Assembly: GCF_900104725.1 (NCBI RefSeq)
Contig: NZ_LT629758.1
Span: 8,084,001-8,148,000 of the forward strand
Direction: 5' to 3'
Length of the DNA: 64,000 nt
From: Actinoplanes derwentensis
GTDB lineage: Bacteria > Actinomycetota > Actinomycetes > Mycobacteriales > Micromonosporaceae
Part shown: positions 24,989 to 35,011 of the stretch, one piece after another
Layout: every line of letters starts with the position of its first letter
Numbering within the stretch: position 1 is the first letter of the stretch
The notes under the pieces: generated by a model
The model's input: the letters and a program-made list of their open reading frames with translations, nothing else
What the model was told of the DNA's origin: nothing
The model's database searches: none
Position numbers and translations under genes: made by a program

Positions 24989-25983
24989 TCCAGCATCGTG
25001 CCACGTTCGCCGAGATCGACGTCGTGCCAGAGCCACCAGTGTCCGCCGAGTCCGGCCGGGTCGGTGAGTTCGGCGGCGGCCCCGGCCCTGGAGAGCCGGC
25101 GCAGGTAGCCGGCCGGGTCGGTGCGGGCGAGTCCCAGCGGCGGCCGGGCACCGTCCACACCGAGCGATCGCAGCGCCGCCCGCTGTCGGATCATCCGATG
25201 CGGAACGCCGGTCGCGGCCGCCGCCGAGTCCATCGCCACGTGCGCGGTTACGTCGCAGCTCCCGTCCGGCACCGGCCGCACCTGCCGCCCGGCCCGGAAT
25301 CCGGTGAGCGTCCCGAACGCCGGCCGCTCCGCTTTCACGTGCCCGTAGTCGACGCAGAGCGCGACCCCACGCCGCACCGACGCGACCGCGTCCGCCCAGG
25401 CCCGATCCCGCGACGCCCCGACCTCGATCCGTCCCGACCCCGGCCACCACCGGCTCGTCCAGAACAGATCAGCCGGGTCGGCGAGCGCCCCGAGCGTCTC
25501 GGCACCTGTTGACCGGTCCACCAGCACTTTCCGCAGATGCCCGTGCTCATCGGTCTCCACCACGTCGAGCGGCACGTTGTCCAGCCATTCGGTGGCCACC
25601 AGCAGCCCGGTGACCTGGGCCGGGAGGTCCGGCCGCCAGCGCACCGCCGGATCCAGCCCGGCCGGCCGGGGCGCCACCTCGACCGCTGTCGCCCGAACCC
25701 GCTCGGCCAGCCCGGCCGGCAACTGGACCAGCAGCGCGGTGAGCAACTCGCCCCGCCCCGCCCCGACATCCACCAGGTCGAACACCGCCGGCTGCCCGAG
25801 CGCCCCGTCCACCCGCTCGACGAACCGCGCCAACGCCCCGGCGAACAACGGCGACGCGAGCACACTGGTCCGGAAATGATCAGCTGGCCGATCGCGCGTG
25901 AAAAACCCGTCATCGCCGTACAGCGCCGCCTGCATGGCCGACCGCCAACCTGAACCCATGATCCCCATTCTGGTACGCCACAC
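24985..25983 (-). CDS. MidA/NDUFAF7-type SAM-dependent methyltransferase
   Basis: 332 residues (start uncertain; ATGs at 25983, 25968 and 25959 are in frame). SAM-binding motif [17 protein letters not shown] near residue 70, then [16 protein letters not shown] and ALCVDYGH, characteristic of the DUF185/MidA family. The eukaryotic member NDUFAF7 dimethylates an arginine of NDUFS2, the NuoD homologue; here the gene overlaps nuoD by 4 nt. That makes NuoD the likely substrate, with the Arg of its HRG motif a candidate site (inference). Confidence 0.85.
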   Translation of the reverse strand: MWRTRMGIMGSGWRSAMQAALYGDDGFFTRDRPADHFRTSVLASPLFAGALARFVERVDGALGQPAVFDLVDVGAGRGELLTALLVQLPAGLAERVRATAVEVAPRPAGLDPAVRWRPDLPAQVTGLLVATEWLDNVPLDVVETDEHGHLRKVLVDRSTGAETLGALADPADLFWTSRWWPGSGRIEVGASRDRAWADAVASVRRGVALCVDYGHVKAERPAFGTLTGFRAGRQVRPVPDGSCDVTAHVAMDSAAAATGVPHRMIRQRAALRSLGVDGARPPLGLARTDPAGYLRRLSRAGAAAELTDPAGLGGHWWLWHDVDLGERGTMLE

Positions 25984-26040
25984 GGCCGCACAGGCGCATC
26001 AGAAGCGCCCCGTGGTCGCCGCGCGAGGCGGGCGGGACAC

Positions 26041-26081
26041 CGGGCCGACTCGCGGCCGCCGGGCCGAATGCGGTGGTGCGG
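26041..26081 (+). repeat. Dispersed intergenic repeat, copy A
   Basis: About 40 nt in the divergent gap between the methyltransferase and DUF2520 genes, with core GCCGCCGGGCCGAATGCGG; nearly identical (about two differences) to 41511-41552 and similar, inverted, to part of 39097-39124. The rest of the 25984-26168 gap shows no gene. Confidence 0.7.
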
Positions 26082-26168
26082 TACTTCACACGCTGTTGTC
26101 ACCGGCGTGTTAACGCGGCGCATACTGACGCTCGACCGGTACCCCACCACGAGGACTGGATCCACGTC

Positions 26169-27029
26169 ATGAACTCTCTGACCGTCGGCGTCATCGGCGC
26201 CGGCCGGGTCGGTGCCGTGCTGGGCGCGGCACTGGACGCGGCCGGGCACCGGGTGACCGCCGTGGCCGCGGTCTCCACCGCCTCCCGCGAGCGCGCGGCC
26301 CGGCTGCTGCCCCACGCCGCCGTGCTCCCCGCGCACGAGGTGGCCCGCGCGGCCACCGACCTGCTCCTGCTCGCCGTGCCGGACGACCATCTGGCGACCG
26401 TGGTCGCGGGCCTGGACCGGACCGGGGCACTGCGACCCGGCCAGGTGGTGGCCCACACCTCGGGGGCTCACGGACTGGCCGTGCTGGGCGATGTGAACGG
26501 CATGGCCCTGCATCCCGCGATGACCTTCACCGGCGCGGACTCCGACCTGGCCCGGCTGCCCGGCATCGCCTGGGGCGTGACCGCACCGGACCGGGCCTTC
26601 GCCACCCGGCTCGTCGCCGACCTGGGCGGGGTACCGGAGTGGATCGCCGAGGAGTCCCGGCCGGTCTACCACGCGGCCCTGGCGCACGGCGCGAACCACC
26701 TGGTCACCCTGGTCAACGAGGCTGCCGACGTGCTGCGCGCGGCAGGTGTCGGCGAACCCGGCCGGGTGCTGGCCCCGCTGCTGACCGCGGCCCTCGACAA
26801 CGCGCTGCGCCTCGGTGACGCCGCGCTGACCGGCCCGGTCTCCCGGGGCGACGCCGGCACCGTCGGCAAACACCTGGACCGGATGCCCGCCGAGGCGGTG
26901 CCGGCCTACCTGGCGATGGCCCGGCGTACCGCGGACCGGGCGATCGCGTCCGGCCGCCTGCGCCCGCAGGAAGCCACCGCCCTGCTGGACGTGCTGGCCG
27001 CCCGAGCCGAGACGAGGACCACCATATGA
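26169..27029 (+). CDS. Rossmann-fold/DUF2520 protein of the pantothenate operon
   Basis: 286 residues. N-terminal NAD(P)-binding Rossmann domain ([18 protein letters not shown], residues 4-21) with the ProC/F420-oxidoreductase look, then a helical DUF2520 domain (about 130-275, with [18 protein letters not shown] and [21 protein letters not shown]). Overlaps panC by 4 nt, and the same order occurs in mycobacteria (Rv3603c-panC). A role in coenzyme A supply, for instance a ketopantoate-reductase-like step, is a reasonable inference but unproven. Confidence 0.85.
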   Translation: MNSLTVGVIGAGRVGAVLGAALDAAGHRVTAVAAVSTASRERAARLLPHAAVLPAHEVARAATDLLLLAVPDDHLATVVAGLDRTGALRPGQVVAHTSGAHGLAVLGDVNGMALHPAMTFTGADSDLARLPGIAWGVTAPDRAFATRLVADLGGVPEWIAEESRPVYHAALAHGANHLVTLVNEAADVLRAAGVGEPGRVLAPLLTAALDNALRLGDAALTGPVSRGDAGTVGKHLDRMPAEAVPAYLAMARRTADRAIASGRLRPQEATALLDVLAARAETRTTI

Positions 27030-27859
27030 CCGCTCTGGTGCACACCCGCGAGGATCTGGCCTCCGTGCTGGACGAGGCGGCCGGTGAGATCGCCGTCGTG
27101 ATGACCATGGGTGCCCTGCACGAGGGGCACCGGCAGCTGATGCGGACCGCTCGGGAACGATCCGCGTTCGTGGTCGTGACGATCTTCGTGAACCCGCTGC
27201 AGTTCGGGCCGAACGAGGACTACGAGAAGTACCCGCGCACCCTCGACGACGATCTGGAGGCCTGCCGGGCCGAAGGGGTTCCGCTGGTGTTCGCGCCAGG
27301 CCGGGACGACGTCTACCCGCACGGGGCGCCGTCGATCACGATGAACCCGGGCCCGCTCGGCGAGATCCTGGAGGGCGCGGTCCGGCCCGGCCACTTCTCC
27401 GGGATGCTCACGGTGGTGGAGAAGCTGCTCCTGCTCACCCAGGCCGACGTGGCGTACTTCGGCGAGAAGGACTACCAGCAGTTGGCCCTGATCCAGCGGA
27501 TGGCCCGTGATCTGGAGTTGCCGGTGGAGATCCGGGGCGTGCCGACCGTACGGGAACCGGATGGTCTTGCCCTGTCCAGCCGCAACCGTTTCCTCTCGCC
27601 GGACCAGCGACAGTCCGCGCTGGCGCTGTCCCGCGCTCTGCGTGAGGGCGCCGCGCACGGTGATCCCGAGTCGGTAGTGGCCGCGGCCCACAAGATCCTG
27701 GCGGACGAGCCGGGGGTACAGGTCGACTATCTGGCGCTGACCGGCACCGACCTGGGCCCGGCCCCGGAGCAGGGCCCGGCACGCCTGCTGGTGGCCGCGA
27801 AGGCCGGCACCACCCGTCTCATCGACAACATCGCGCTGACACTGCACAAGGAGGCCTGA
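27026..27859 (+). CDS. panC: Pantothenate synthetase
   Basis: ATP-dependent ligation of pantoate and beta-alanine to pantothenate. 277 residues. Nucleotidyl-transferase signature [18 protein letters not shown] (HIGH-type HEGH), [35 protein letters not shown] and [13 protein letters not shown] (the second ATP loop). Overlaps the DUF2520 gene by 4 nt and panD by 1 nt, so all three are co-translated. Confidence 0.97.
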   Translation: MTALVHTREDLASVLDEAAGEIAVVMTMGALHEGHRQLMRTARERSAFVVVTIFVNPLQFGPNEDYEKYPRTLDDDLEACRAEGVPLVFAPGRDDVYPHGAPSITMNPGPLGEILEGAVRPGHFSGMLTVVEKLLLLTQADVAYFGEKDYQQLALIQRMARDLELPVEIRGVPTVREPDGLALSSRNRFLSPDQRQSALALSRALREGAAHGDPESVVAAAHKILADEPGVQVDYLALTGTDLGPAPEQGPARLLVAAKAGTTRLIDNIALTLHKEA

Positions 27860-28278
27860 TGCTGCGAACCATGCTCAAGTCGAAGATCCACCGGGCCACC
27901 GTGACCCAGGCCGACCTGCACTACGTCGGCTCGGTCACGGTCGACCTGGACCTGCTGGACGCGGCCGATCTGATTCCCGGCGAGCTGGTGGCGATCGTCG
28001 ACGTGACGAACGGCGCGCGCCTGGAGACCTACGTGATCCCGGGCGAGCGGGGCAGCGGCGTGATCGGCATCAACGGCGCGGCCGCGCATCTGGTGCACCC
28101 GGGCGACCTGGTGATCCTGATCTCCTACGGGCAGATGGCCGACGCCGAGGCCCGGTCCTACCAGCCGCGGATCGTGCACGTGGACGCGGCGAACCGGGTG
28201 ATCGAACTCGGCGCCGATCCGGCCGCCGCGGTTGATGGAACGGCCGGCGATCCGGTCCGCGCCGCGCACGCCGTCTAG
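27859..28278 (+). CDS. panD: Aspartate 1-decarboxylase proenzyme
   Basis: Makes beta-alanine from aspartate for panC. 139 residues. Self-cleavage site HYVGS, between Gly24 and Ser25, which becomes the pyruvoyl group; also the catalytic Lys9 ([11 protein letters not shown]), [17 protein letters not shown] and the active-site Tyr of ISYGQM. TGATG junction with panC. The C-terminal tail after residue 115 is variable in the family. Confidence 0.97.
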   Translation: MLRTMLKSKIHRATVTQADLHYVGSVTVDLDLLDAADLIPGELVAIVDVTNGARLETYVIPGERGSGVIGINGAAAHLVHPGDLVILISYGQMADAEARSYQPRIVHVDAANRVIELGADPAAAVDGTAGDPVRAAHAV

Positions 28279-28366
28279 CTTTCCCGAATCGGGCTCCTGA
28301 ACGGCTCTTATACCCATACAGTGGGCAAATCGGAAAGGGCTGCCAGGTGCTCGGGAGGCACGGTTC

Positions 28367-29287
28367 ATGCGTTTGCGCCTGCGTGCCCGATGGGGGATCG
28401 CGATGGCCACCGCCGCGCTGCTGGCCGTTGCCGGCTGCGGCAACGGCAACGACGTGGACGGCGATCTGACCAACGACTGGACCGCGATGGCGCCCGCGAC
28501 CGGTTTCGTGCCGGCCGCCGCCACCTGTCACCTCTCCAACTTCGCCGTCTTCGGCCCGCGCGCCACCTACGAAGAGGTGGACTGCGCCATCGCGCACCGC
28601 ACCGAGACGGTCTTCGTCGGCGAGTACCCGGCACCGGTTTCGGAGGCCGTCGACCCGCCGACCGGGTCCTCCGCCGGGGCCCGCGCCGCCTACCAGATCT
28701 GCGACGACCGGACCACCCAGTACCTCGGTGGACTGTGGCGCAACGCCCGCCTCTGGATCGGTGTCACGCACCCGTCCCCGGCCGCGTGGGGCGGCGGCGC
28801 GCGCTGGTTCCGGTGCGAGGTGGTGGAGCTGGACTCGATCGAGGACGACGGGGCTCTGATCCAGCGGGCCGGCAGCCTCCGTGGCGTGCTCACCACCGCC
28901 GCGAGCACCCTCGCGCTGACCTGTTACGCCGTCCAGTTGGACACCGCCGGGGCGATCGCCGCGATGCCGCCCGCGGACTGCGCCACCAAACACAACGGCG
29001 AGTTCGTCGGGGTGTGGACCGCGCCCGCCAAGGCCGCCTACCCGAAGGGTGACACGGCCTGGGAGGAGTTCCACTCCGGATGCCGCAAGCTCACCGCGGA
29101 GTACGTCGGAGTCCCCGACGACGCCGACCTCCAGTACCGCACCGGGGTCGTCTCGCTCCCCGGCAACGCCGACGTCTGGGCCCAGGGCGACCACGGGGTG
29201 CGCTGTTATCTGTGGCTGGACAAGGCCGAGCTGATCGGCTCGCTCCGGGGCAAGGGGATCAAGGCCCTTCCGGTCCAGTACAAGTAA
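28367..29287 (+). CDS. Septum-formation-family lipoprotein
   Basis: 306 residues. Lipoprotein signal: basic start MRLRLRARWG, hydrophobic stretch and lipobox LAVAGC (Cys24). The mature part has two similar halves of about 110 residues, each with the pattern DC-x3-H (DCAIAHRTETVFVGEY; DCATKHNGEFVGVW) and further paired cysteines, as in the Septum_form (PF13845) family of actinobacterial surface proteins. Monocistronic between panD and nadB. Cell-division link is by family name only. Confidence 0.78.
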   Translation: MRLRLRARWGIAMATAALLAVAGCGNGNDVDGDLTNDWTAMAPATGFVPAAATCHLSNFAVFGPRATYEEVDCAIAHRTETVFVGEYPAPVSEAVDPPTGSSAGARAAYQICDDRTTQYLGGLWRNARLWIGVTHPSPAAWGGGARWFRCEVVELDSIEDDGALIQRAGSLRGVLTTAASTLALTCYAVQLDTAGAIAAMPPADCATKHNGEFVGVWTAPAKAAYPKGDTAWEEFHSGCRKLTAEYVGVPDDADLQYRTGVVSLPGNADVWAQGDHGVRCYLWLDKAELIGSLRGKGIKALPVQYK

Positions 29288-29338
29288 CGATGACCACTGA
29301 TAACGCCCCCGCCGTGACGTGTTCGTAGGGGCGGAGTG

Positions 29339-29344
29339 TACTGA
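29339..29344 (+). promoter_or_regulatory. -10 box TACTGA before nadB
   Basis: TACTGA ends 5 nt before the nadB ATG, and GTGACG (29314-29319) lies 19 nt further up. No Shine-Dalgarno is visible, so nadB is probably leaderless. The GTGTACTGAAACAC sequence here is a weak inverted repeat and could be an operator. Confidence 0.4.
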
Positions 29345-29349
29345 AACAC

Positions 29350-31053
29350 ATGTCACCTCTCGCGGATCTCCCGGCGCTGCCCCGCCGGCTCGCCGCCGCC
29401 GAGCCAGGCTGGACCGAGACCACCGACGTCGTCGTGGTCGGTTCCGGCATCGCCGGCCTGACCGCGGCTCTCTACCTGCGCGAACAAGGCCTGCACGTCA
29501 CCGTTGTCACCAAGGTCAACATCGACGACGGCTCGACCCGTTGGGCCCAGGGTGGCATCGCGGGAGTGCTCGACCCGCTGGACAGCCCGCAGGCCCACGC
29601 GTACGACACCGAGATCGCCGGAGTCGGCCTCTGCGACCCGGCCGCGGTGCGGGTCCTGGTCGAGGAGGGCCCGGCCCGGATCCGCGAGCTGATCCGCCGG
29701 GGCGCCGAGTTCGACCGCAACCCGGACGGCTCGCTGATGCTGACCCGTGAGGGGGGCCACCGCGCCGACCGGATCGTGCACGCCGGTGGCGACGCGACCG
29801 GCGCCGAGGTGCAGCGCGCCCTGCACGAGGCGGTCCGCCGCGACCCGTGGATCCGCCTGGTCGAGCACGCGCTCGTGCTGGACCTGCTACGCGCCGCCGA
29901 CGGCCGGGCCTGCGGTATCACCCTGCACGTGCTCGGCGAGGGCTCCGAGGACGGGGTGGGCGCCGTGCTGGCCCGGGCCGTGGTGCTGGCCACCGGCGGG
30001 ATGGGTCAGATCTTCTCGTCCACCACGAACCCGTCGGTCTCCACCGGCGACGGGGTGGCGCTCGCGCTGCGGGCCGGCGCCGAGGTGACCGACGTCGAGT
30101 TCGTCCAGTTCCACCCGACGTCGTTCGTCACCTCCAAGACCGACCGAGGCAGCACGGGAGTGGTCTTCTCCCGTTCTGGCTCGGGTTCTTCCTTGGTGGA
30201 CCCCGTTCAGCGGCCGCTGATCTCCGAAGCGCTCCGCGGCGAGGGCGCCCACCTGGTCGACGAGGCCGGGGCCCGGTTCATGGTCGGGCAGCACGAGCTG
30301 GCCGAGCTGGCACCCCGCGACGTGGTCGCCAAGGGCATCTACCGGGTGCTGCGCTCCACCGGGGCCGACCACGTCTACCTGGACGCGCGGCACCTCGGCA
30401 AGGAGTTCCTGGAGGGCCGCTTCCCGACGATCATGGCGTCCACCCGGTCGGCCGGCGTCGACCCGGCCACCGACCTGATCCCGGTCGCGCCGGCCGCCCA
30501 CTACGCCTCCGGCGGCGTCCGCACCGACCTGCACGGCCGGACCAGCATCGACGGTCTGTACGCCTGCGGTGAGGTCGCCTGCACCGGCGTGCACGGCGCC
30601 AACCGCCTGGCCAGCAACTCGCTGCTGGAAGGCCTGGTCTTCGCCCGCCGGATCGCCGACGACATCGCCCGCGAACTGCCCCCGCAGGCCGAACCGGCCC
30701 GGACCGCGGCGGCCCCGGCCTGGGTCGTCGACCCGGAGATCCGTGCCGAGCTGCAGCGCGTCATGACCCGGGGTGCCGGAGTGCTGCGGTCGGCCGACTC
30801 GCTCGCCACCGCGGCCAAGGAGCTGACCCGGCTGGCCGAGCAGCGCTCCCGCCCGAACAACGCGGCCTGGGAGGTCACCAACCTGCTCACCGTCGCGACC
30901 ACGCTGGTGGCCTCGGCGCGCAGCCGCCGGGAGACACGGGGCTGCCATTGGCGGGAGGATCACCCGACGGCGGCCGACGAGTGGCGCGGCCACCTGCTGA
31001 ACGCGATCGCCCCCAACGGTGCGCACACCCAGGACTTCCAGGAGATGACGTGA
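29350..31053 (+). CDS. nadB: L-aspartate oxidase
   Basis: FAD enzyme oxidising aspartate to iminoaspartate, the first committed step of NAD synthesis. 567 residues. FAD motif VVVGSGIAGLTAALYL (residues about 28-43), KVNIDDGSTRWAQGGIAG, EFVQFHPTSF, and the flavin loop GEVACTGVHGANRLASNSLLEGLVFA with the C-terminal helical domain. Overlaps nadC by 4 nt. nadA is not in the window. Confidence 0.95.
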   Translation: MSPLADLPALPRRLAAAEPGWTETTDVVVVGSGIAGLTAALYLREQGLHVTVVTKVNIDDGSTRWAQGGIAGVLDPLDSPQAHAYDTEIAGVGLCDPAAVRVLVEEGPARIRELIRRGAEFDRNPDGSLMLTREGGHRADRIVHAGGDATGAEVQRALHEAVRRDPWIRLVEHALVLDLLRAADGRACGITLHVLGEGSEDGVGAVLARAVVLATGGMGQIFSSTTNPSVSTGDGVALALRAGAEVTDVEFVQFHPTSFVTSKTDRGSTGVVFSRSGSGSSLVDPVQRPLISEALRGEGAHLVDEAGARFMVGQHELAELAPRDVVAKGIYRVLRSTGADHVYLDARHLGKEFLEGRFPTIMASTRSAGVDPATDLIPVAPAAHYASGGVRTDLHGRTSIDGLYACGEVACTGVHGANRLASNSLLEGLVFARRIADDIARELPPQAEPARTAAAPAWVVDPEIRAELQRVMTRGAGVLRSADSLATAAKELTRLAEQRSRPNNAAWEVTNLLTVATTLVASARSRRETRGCHWREDHPTAADEWRGHLLNAIAPNGAHTQDFQEMT

Positions 31054-32039
31054 GCCTCACCCCCGGCGAACCCCAGCCCGGCTCCTCCGCCCCCGGCTCC
31101 TCCGCCCCCGGCGAATCACTGCCCGGCCTCGACGCCGGCACTTTCGCTCCCGGTGAGCCGCTGCCCGAGCCGGACGCCGAGGTGGCCGACATCGGGCTGG
31201 ACCTCGGCGAGGTCCAGCGGATCGTGCTCACCGCGCTCGCCGAGGACCTGGGCGACCCGGCGCGCGACGTGACCAGCGAGGCCACCATCCCGGCGGAACA
31301 GACCGACACCGCCGAACTGGTGGCCCGCGCCGACGGTGTGGTGGCCGGCCTGCTGGTGGCGGCTCAGGTCTTCGCCGCGACGAGCGCCGGGGCGGCCTCG
31401 TTCGAGGCGGTGGCCGCCGACGGCGACCGGGTGCGCCGCGGTGACGTGCTCGCGGTGATCACCGGCTCGACCCGGGCCCTGCTCACCGCCGAGCGCACCG
31501 CGCTCAACCTGCTCTGCCGGATGTCCGGCGTCGCCACTCACACCCGCAAGTGGGCGGACCAGTTGGACGGCACCGGCGCCACCGTTCTGGACACCCGCAA
31601 GACCACACCCGGGCTGCGGGTGCTGGAGAAGTACGCGGTGCGGGCCGGTGGTGGCACCAACAAGCGGATGGGCCTCTACGACGTGGCCATGATCAAGGAC
31701 AACCACAAGCTGGCCGCGGGCAGCATCACCGCGGCGTACGAGCTGGTCCGCTCGACCTTCCCGGAGGTGACCGTGCAGGTCGAGGTGACCACTCTCGCCG
31801 AGGCTCAGGAGGCGGTCAGGGCCGGTGCCGACTTCCTGCTCTGCGACAACATGACGCCGGAGCTGCTGACCGAAGTGGTGCGGGCGGTCGGCGGCCGGGT
31901 CGAACTGGAGGCGACCGGCAACCTCACCCTGGAGACGGCTGCCGCCTATGCCGCCACCGGTGTGGACTATCTGTCGGTCGGCGGGCTGACCCACTCGTCG
32001 CCGATCCTGGACATCGCGATGGACCTGCGTCCTCGATGA
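31050..32039 (+). CDS. nadC: Nicotinate-nucleotide pyrophosphorylase (carboxylating)
   Basis: Quinolinate phosphoribosyltransferase making nicotinate mononucleotide. 329 residues from the GTG at 31050 (overlapping the nadB stop). Core motifs LCRMSGVATHTRKW, VLDTRKTTPGLRVLEKYAVRAGGGTNKRMGL (only partly invariant), MIKDNHK and EVEVTTLAEA-type strand. The first 45 residues are an unusual Pro/Gly/Ser-rich extension with a duplicated PGSSAPGSSAPG, so the protein could start later. Confidence 0.94.
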   Translation: MSLTPGEPQPGSSAPGSSAPGESLPGLDAGTFAPGEPLPEPDAEVADIGLDLGEVQRIVLTALAEDLGDPARDVTSEATIPAEQTDTAELVARADGVVAGLLVAAQVFAATSAGAASFEAVAADGDRVRRGDVLAVITGSTRALLTAERTALNLLCRMSGVATHTRKWADQLDGTGATVLDTRKTTPGLRVLEKYAVRAGGGTNKRMGLYDVAMIKDNHKLAAGSITAAYELVRSTFPEVTVQVEVTTLAEAQEAVRAGADFLLCDNMTPELLTEVVRAVGGRVELEATGNLTLETAAAYAATGVDYLSVGGLTHSSPILDIAMDLRPR

Positions 32040-32095
32040 GCCTCGCCCCCACGTACACAATGAGGGTCTTGATTTCCGTCTTTTAGGGGCCTGGC

Positions 32096-32854
32096 GTGCT
32101 GCTCTGTATCGACATCGGTAACACCAACACCGTGCTGGCGACCTTCGACGGCGACAAGCTGGTGCACAACTGGCGGATCAAGACCGATGCCGCGTCGACC
32201 GCCGACGAGCTGGGCCTGAAGATCCGGGGCCTGCTCGCCGGCGACGCCGTGGAGATCACCGGGGTGGCCGCCTGCTCGACAGTCCCGGCCGCGCTGCGCA
32301 ACCTGCGGACCATGCTGAAGCGCTACTACGACGCCGTGCCGAGCGTGATCGTCGAGCCGGGTGTGAAGACCGGTGTCCAGCTTGCCATCGACAACCCCAA
32401 GGAGGTGGGTGCCGACCGGGTGGTCAACACGCTTGCCGCGCACGCCCTCTACGGCGGGCCGTCGATCGTTGTCGACTTCGGCACCACCACCAACTTCGAC
32501 CTGATCAGTGCGAAGGGTGAGTTCCTCGGCGGGGCGTTCGCGCCGGGCATCGAGATCTCCTTCGACGCGCTCGCCGCCCGCGCCGCCCAGCTGCGCAAGG
32601 TGGAGCCGACCAAGCCGCGTTCGGTGATCGGCAAGAACACCGTGGAGTGTCTGCAGGCCGGGCTCTACTTCGGTTTCGCCGGGCAGGTCGACCGGATCGT
32701 CGAGCGGATGGTCGAGGAGATCGGCCCGGTTCGCGCGGTGATCGCCACCGGCGGTCTGTCCTGGCTGGTGAAGGACGAATGCCGGACCCTGACCGCGCAC
32801 GAGCCGATGATCACGCTGATCGGCCTGCGGATGGTATATGAGCGGAACGTCTGA
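32096..32854 (+). CDS. coaX: Type III pantothenate kinase
   Basis: Phosphorylates pantothenate, the first step of coenzyme A synthesis, using the panCD product. 252 residues. ASKHA-fold motifs: LLCIDIGNTNTVLATFDGD (phosphate 1), GADRVVNTLAAHALYG and VVDFGTTTNFDLISAKGEFLGG-type phosphate-2 region, and IATGGLSWLV. GTG start with AGGGG 6 nt upstream, 56 nt after nadC. Confidence 0.95.
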   Translation: MLLCIDIGNTNTVLATFDGDKLVHNWRIKTDAASTADELGLKIRGLLAGDAVEITGVAACSTVPAALRNLRTMLKRYYDAVPSVIVEPGVKTGVQLAIDNPKEVGADRVVNTLAAHALYGGPSIVVDFGTTTNFDLISAKGEFLGGAFAPGIEISFDALAARAAQLRKVEPTKPRSVIGKNTVECLQAGLYFGFAGQVDRIVERMVEEIGPVRAVIATGGLSWLVKDECRTLTAHEPMITLIGLRMVYERNV

Positions 32855-32905
32855 GCCCGGCTGAGTAGGCTTTCCAGGTCCCAGCACCGAGAAGGAAGTC
32901 TTGCC

Positions 32906-34414
32906 GTGACCGAGCAGAACACGCCAGCGATCGACCCCGCCGAGGACCTTCCCGAGCAGATGCGGGTCCGCCGGTCGAAGCGGGACCGGTTGCTCGCCGA
33001 GGGTTTGCCGCCCTACCCGGTCGAGGTCCCGCGGACCGACGGGATCGCCGAGATCCGCGAGCGTTACGCGGACCTGCCCACCGACACCGGCTCCGGCGAC
33101 AAGGTGTCGATCACCGGTCGGGTGATCTTCGTCCGCAATGGTGGCAAGCTCTGCTTCGCCACCCTGCGGTCCGGTGACGGCAGTGAGATCCAGGCGATGT
33201 TCTCGCTCGACAAGGTCGGGGAGAAGTCCCTGTCCGAGTGGAAGACCCTGACCGACCTCGGCGATCTGGTCTCGGTCACCGGCGAGGTGATTACCAGCCG
33301 CCGTGGCGAGCTCTCCGTTCTCGCCGATTCCTGGGCGATGAGCGCCAAGGCTCTGCGGCCCCTTCCGGTCGCGCACAAGCCGCTTTCCGAGGAGACCCGG
33401 GTCCGGCAGCGTTATGTCGATCTGATCGTCCGCCCGCAGGCCCGCGACGTCGTTCGGACCCGGGCGACCGTGGTGCGCAGCCTGCGTGAGTCGCTGTTCC
33501 GCCGGAATTATCTCGAGGTGGAAACGCCGATGCTGCAGTTGCTGCACGGCGGTGCCGCGGCCCGGCCGTTTGTGACGCACAGCAACGCACTGGATATGGA
33601 TCTTTATCTGCGGATCGCGCCGGAACTGTTTTTGAAGCGAGCCGTGGTCGGAGGCATCGAGCGGGTCTTCGAGATCAACCGAAACTTCAGGAATGAGGGC
33701 ATGGACTCCACGCACTCTCCGGAGTTCGCCATGCTCGAGGCGTATCAGGCGTATGCCGACTACAACGTGATGCAGGCCCAGGTGCGGGAGTGGATTCAGG
33801 AGGCCGCGTTCGCGGTCGCCGGATCGCATGTGGTCACCCACCAGGACGGCACCGAGCTCGATCTGGGCGGCGAGTGGGCCGAGATCACGCTCTTCGGGGC
33901 GATCTCCGACGCGCTCGGTGAAGAAGTGACCATCGACACCGATCTCGCCCAGCTGCAGGCGTACGCTGAGAAGGTCCAGCTCTCGGTCGACCCGAAGTGG
34001 AGTGCCGGCAAGCTGGCCGAGGAACTCTTCGAGCATCTGGTGACCGGCGATCTCCAGCAGCCGACCTTCGTCCGGGACTTCCCGGAGGAGACCGCGCCGC
34101 TCACCGCGTCGCACCGGAACACGCCCGGGCTCACCGAGAAGTGGGACCTCTACGTCGGCGGATTCGAACTCGCCACCGCCTATTCCGAGTTGGTCGATCC
34201 GGTGATCCAGCGCGAGCGTTTCCACGCTCAGTCGCTGCTCGCAGCGGGTGGCGACGCCGAGGCGATGCAGCTCGACGAGGATTTTCTGCGGGCCATGGAG
34301 TACGGAATGCCGCCCTCCGGTGGCATGGGAATGGGAATCGACCGGCTGTTGATGGCGCTCACCGGCCTGGGCATTCGGGAAACGATACTCTTCCCCTTGG
34401 TCCGCCCGGAGTAA
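32906..34414 (+). CDS. lysS: Lysyl-tRNA synthetase (class II)
   Basis: 502 residues. N-terminal OB-fold anticodon domain (about 60-150), class II motif 2 region [19 protein letters not shown], and motif 3 [15 protein letters not shown] near the end. GTG start with AAGGAAG upstream. The usual H-N-P-E-F-T of motif 2 reads HSPEFAM, and the preceding block is [20 protein letters not shown], so it follows the actinobacterial subtype. Precedes lsr2 and clpC, as in mycobacteria. Confidence 0.94.
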   Translation: MTEQNTPAIDPAEDLPEQMRVRRSKRDRLLAEGLPPYPVEVPRTDGIAEIRERYADLPTDTGSGDKVSITGRVIFVRNGGKLCFATLRSGDGSEIQAMFSLDKVGEKSLSEWKTLTDLGDLVSVTGEVITSRRGELSVLADSWAMSAKALRPLPVAHKPLSEETRVRQRYVDLIVRPQARDVVRTRATVVRSLRESLFRRNYLEVETPMLQLLHGGAAARPFVTHSNALDMDLYLRIAPELFLKRAVVGGIERVFEINRNFRNEGMDSTHSPEFAMLEAYQAYADYNVMQAQVREWIQEAAFAVAGSHVVTHQDGTELDLGGEWAEITLFGAISDALGEEVTIDTDLAQLQAYAEKVQLSVDPKWSAGKLAEELFEHLVTGDLQQPTFVRDFPEETAPLTASHRNTPGLTEKWDLYVGGFELATAYSELVDPVIQRERFHAQSLLAAGGDAEAMQLDEDFLRAMEYGMPPSGGMGMGIDRLLMALTGLGIRETILFPLVRPE

Positions 34415-34457
34415 CGTCTGCCGAGAGTAACGGCTCTGCAATTATCTACCCCCGCCA

Positions 34458-34488
34458 TTGACGGGTGATGCGCCCCTGGCGTTATTGT
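34458..34488 (+). promoter_or_regulatory. Housekeeping-type promoter of lsr2
   Basis: TTGACG (34458-34463), 18-nt spacer and TTATTG (34482-34487) form a good sigma-70-like pair about 50 nt upstream of the lsr2 GTG, whose GGGAGG ribosome site begins near 34519. Confidence 0.6.
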
Positions 34489-34535
34489 CTTCCCATTGCT
34501 GGGGAGAGAACCTGTGTTCGGGAGGATAACGGCGC

Positions 34536-34892
34536 GTGGCCAAGCAGATCATTCACAAGCTGGTCGATGACATCGATGGTGTCGACGCCGACGAGACCGT
34601 GAAGTTTGCGCTCGACGGCATTCAGTACGAGATCGACCTCTCGGAGAAGAACGCCGCTAAATTGCGGGAGGTCTTCGAGCCCTACCAGAAGGCCGGCACG
34701 AAGGTCGCCCGGGGCGGTGTCGTCGTCGGTGGTCGTGCGGCGCGCGGTCGCGGCGGCGCGACTGCCGACCGGGAGCAGAACAAGGCGATCCGGGAGTGGG
34801 CCAAGAAGGCCGGTAAGGACATCTCCGACCGGGGTCGTATCCCGCAGGAGATCGTGGACGAGTTCCACTCGAAGGGCCCCGGCCGGGGCTGA
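34536..34892 (+). CDS. lsr2: Lsr2 nucleoid-associated protein (xenogeneic silencer)
   Basis: 118 residues. N-terminal dimerisation domain MAKQIIHKLVDDIDGVDADETVKFALDG (first part), a basic Gly/Arg linker (GGRAARGRGG), and the C-terminal DNA-binding domain with the AT-hook-like RGR of DISDRGRIPQEIV. Lsr2 bridges AT-rich DNA and silences foreign genes, functionally like H-NS. Monocistronic between a promoter and a strong terminator. Confidence 0.96.
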   Translation: MAKQIIHKLVDDIDGVDADETVKFALDGIQYEIDLSEKNAAKLREVFEPYQKAGTKVARGGVVVGGRAARGRGGATADREQNKAIREWAKKAGKDISDRGRIPQEIVDEFHSKGPGRG

Positions 34893-34910
34893 CAACCCGG
34901 CACGACTCCA

Positions 34911-34980
34911 CGGAGAGGGCGTGCCGACCGAGTCGGCTGCGAACAGCAGCCGTCCTGGTCGGTGCGCCCTCTCCGCGTTT
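34911..34980 (+). terminator. Two-tier terminator after lsr2
   Basis: Outer arms of 19 nt (34911-34929 with 34957-34975, two mismatches, beginning CGGAGAGGGCG) enclose an inner perfect hairpin GGCTGC/GCAGCC (34935-34940, 34946-34951); GCGTTT follows. Confidence 0.8.
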
Positions 34981-35011
34981 GGCCACCCGGTCCGGCCTGT
35001 TCTCACTACGG

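Noticed and set aside
28279..29349. Possible riboswitches before the pan, nad and coa genes.
   Set aside because: Gaps are too short or occupied by genes and show no conserved aptamer structure that I recognise.
31967..34441. Long minus-strand open frame opposite coaX and lysS.
   Set aside because: Opposes two clear enzyme genes and has a low-complexity translation.
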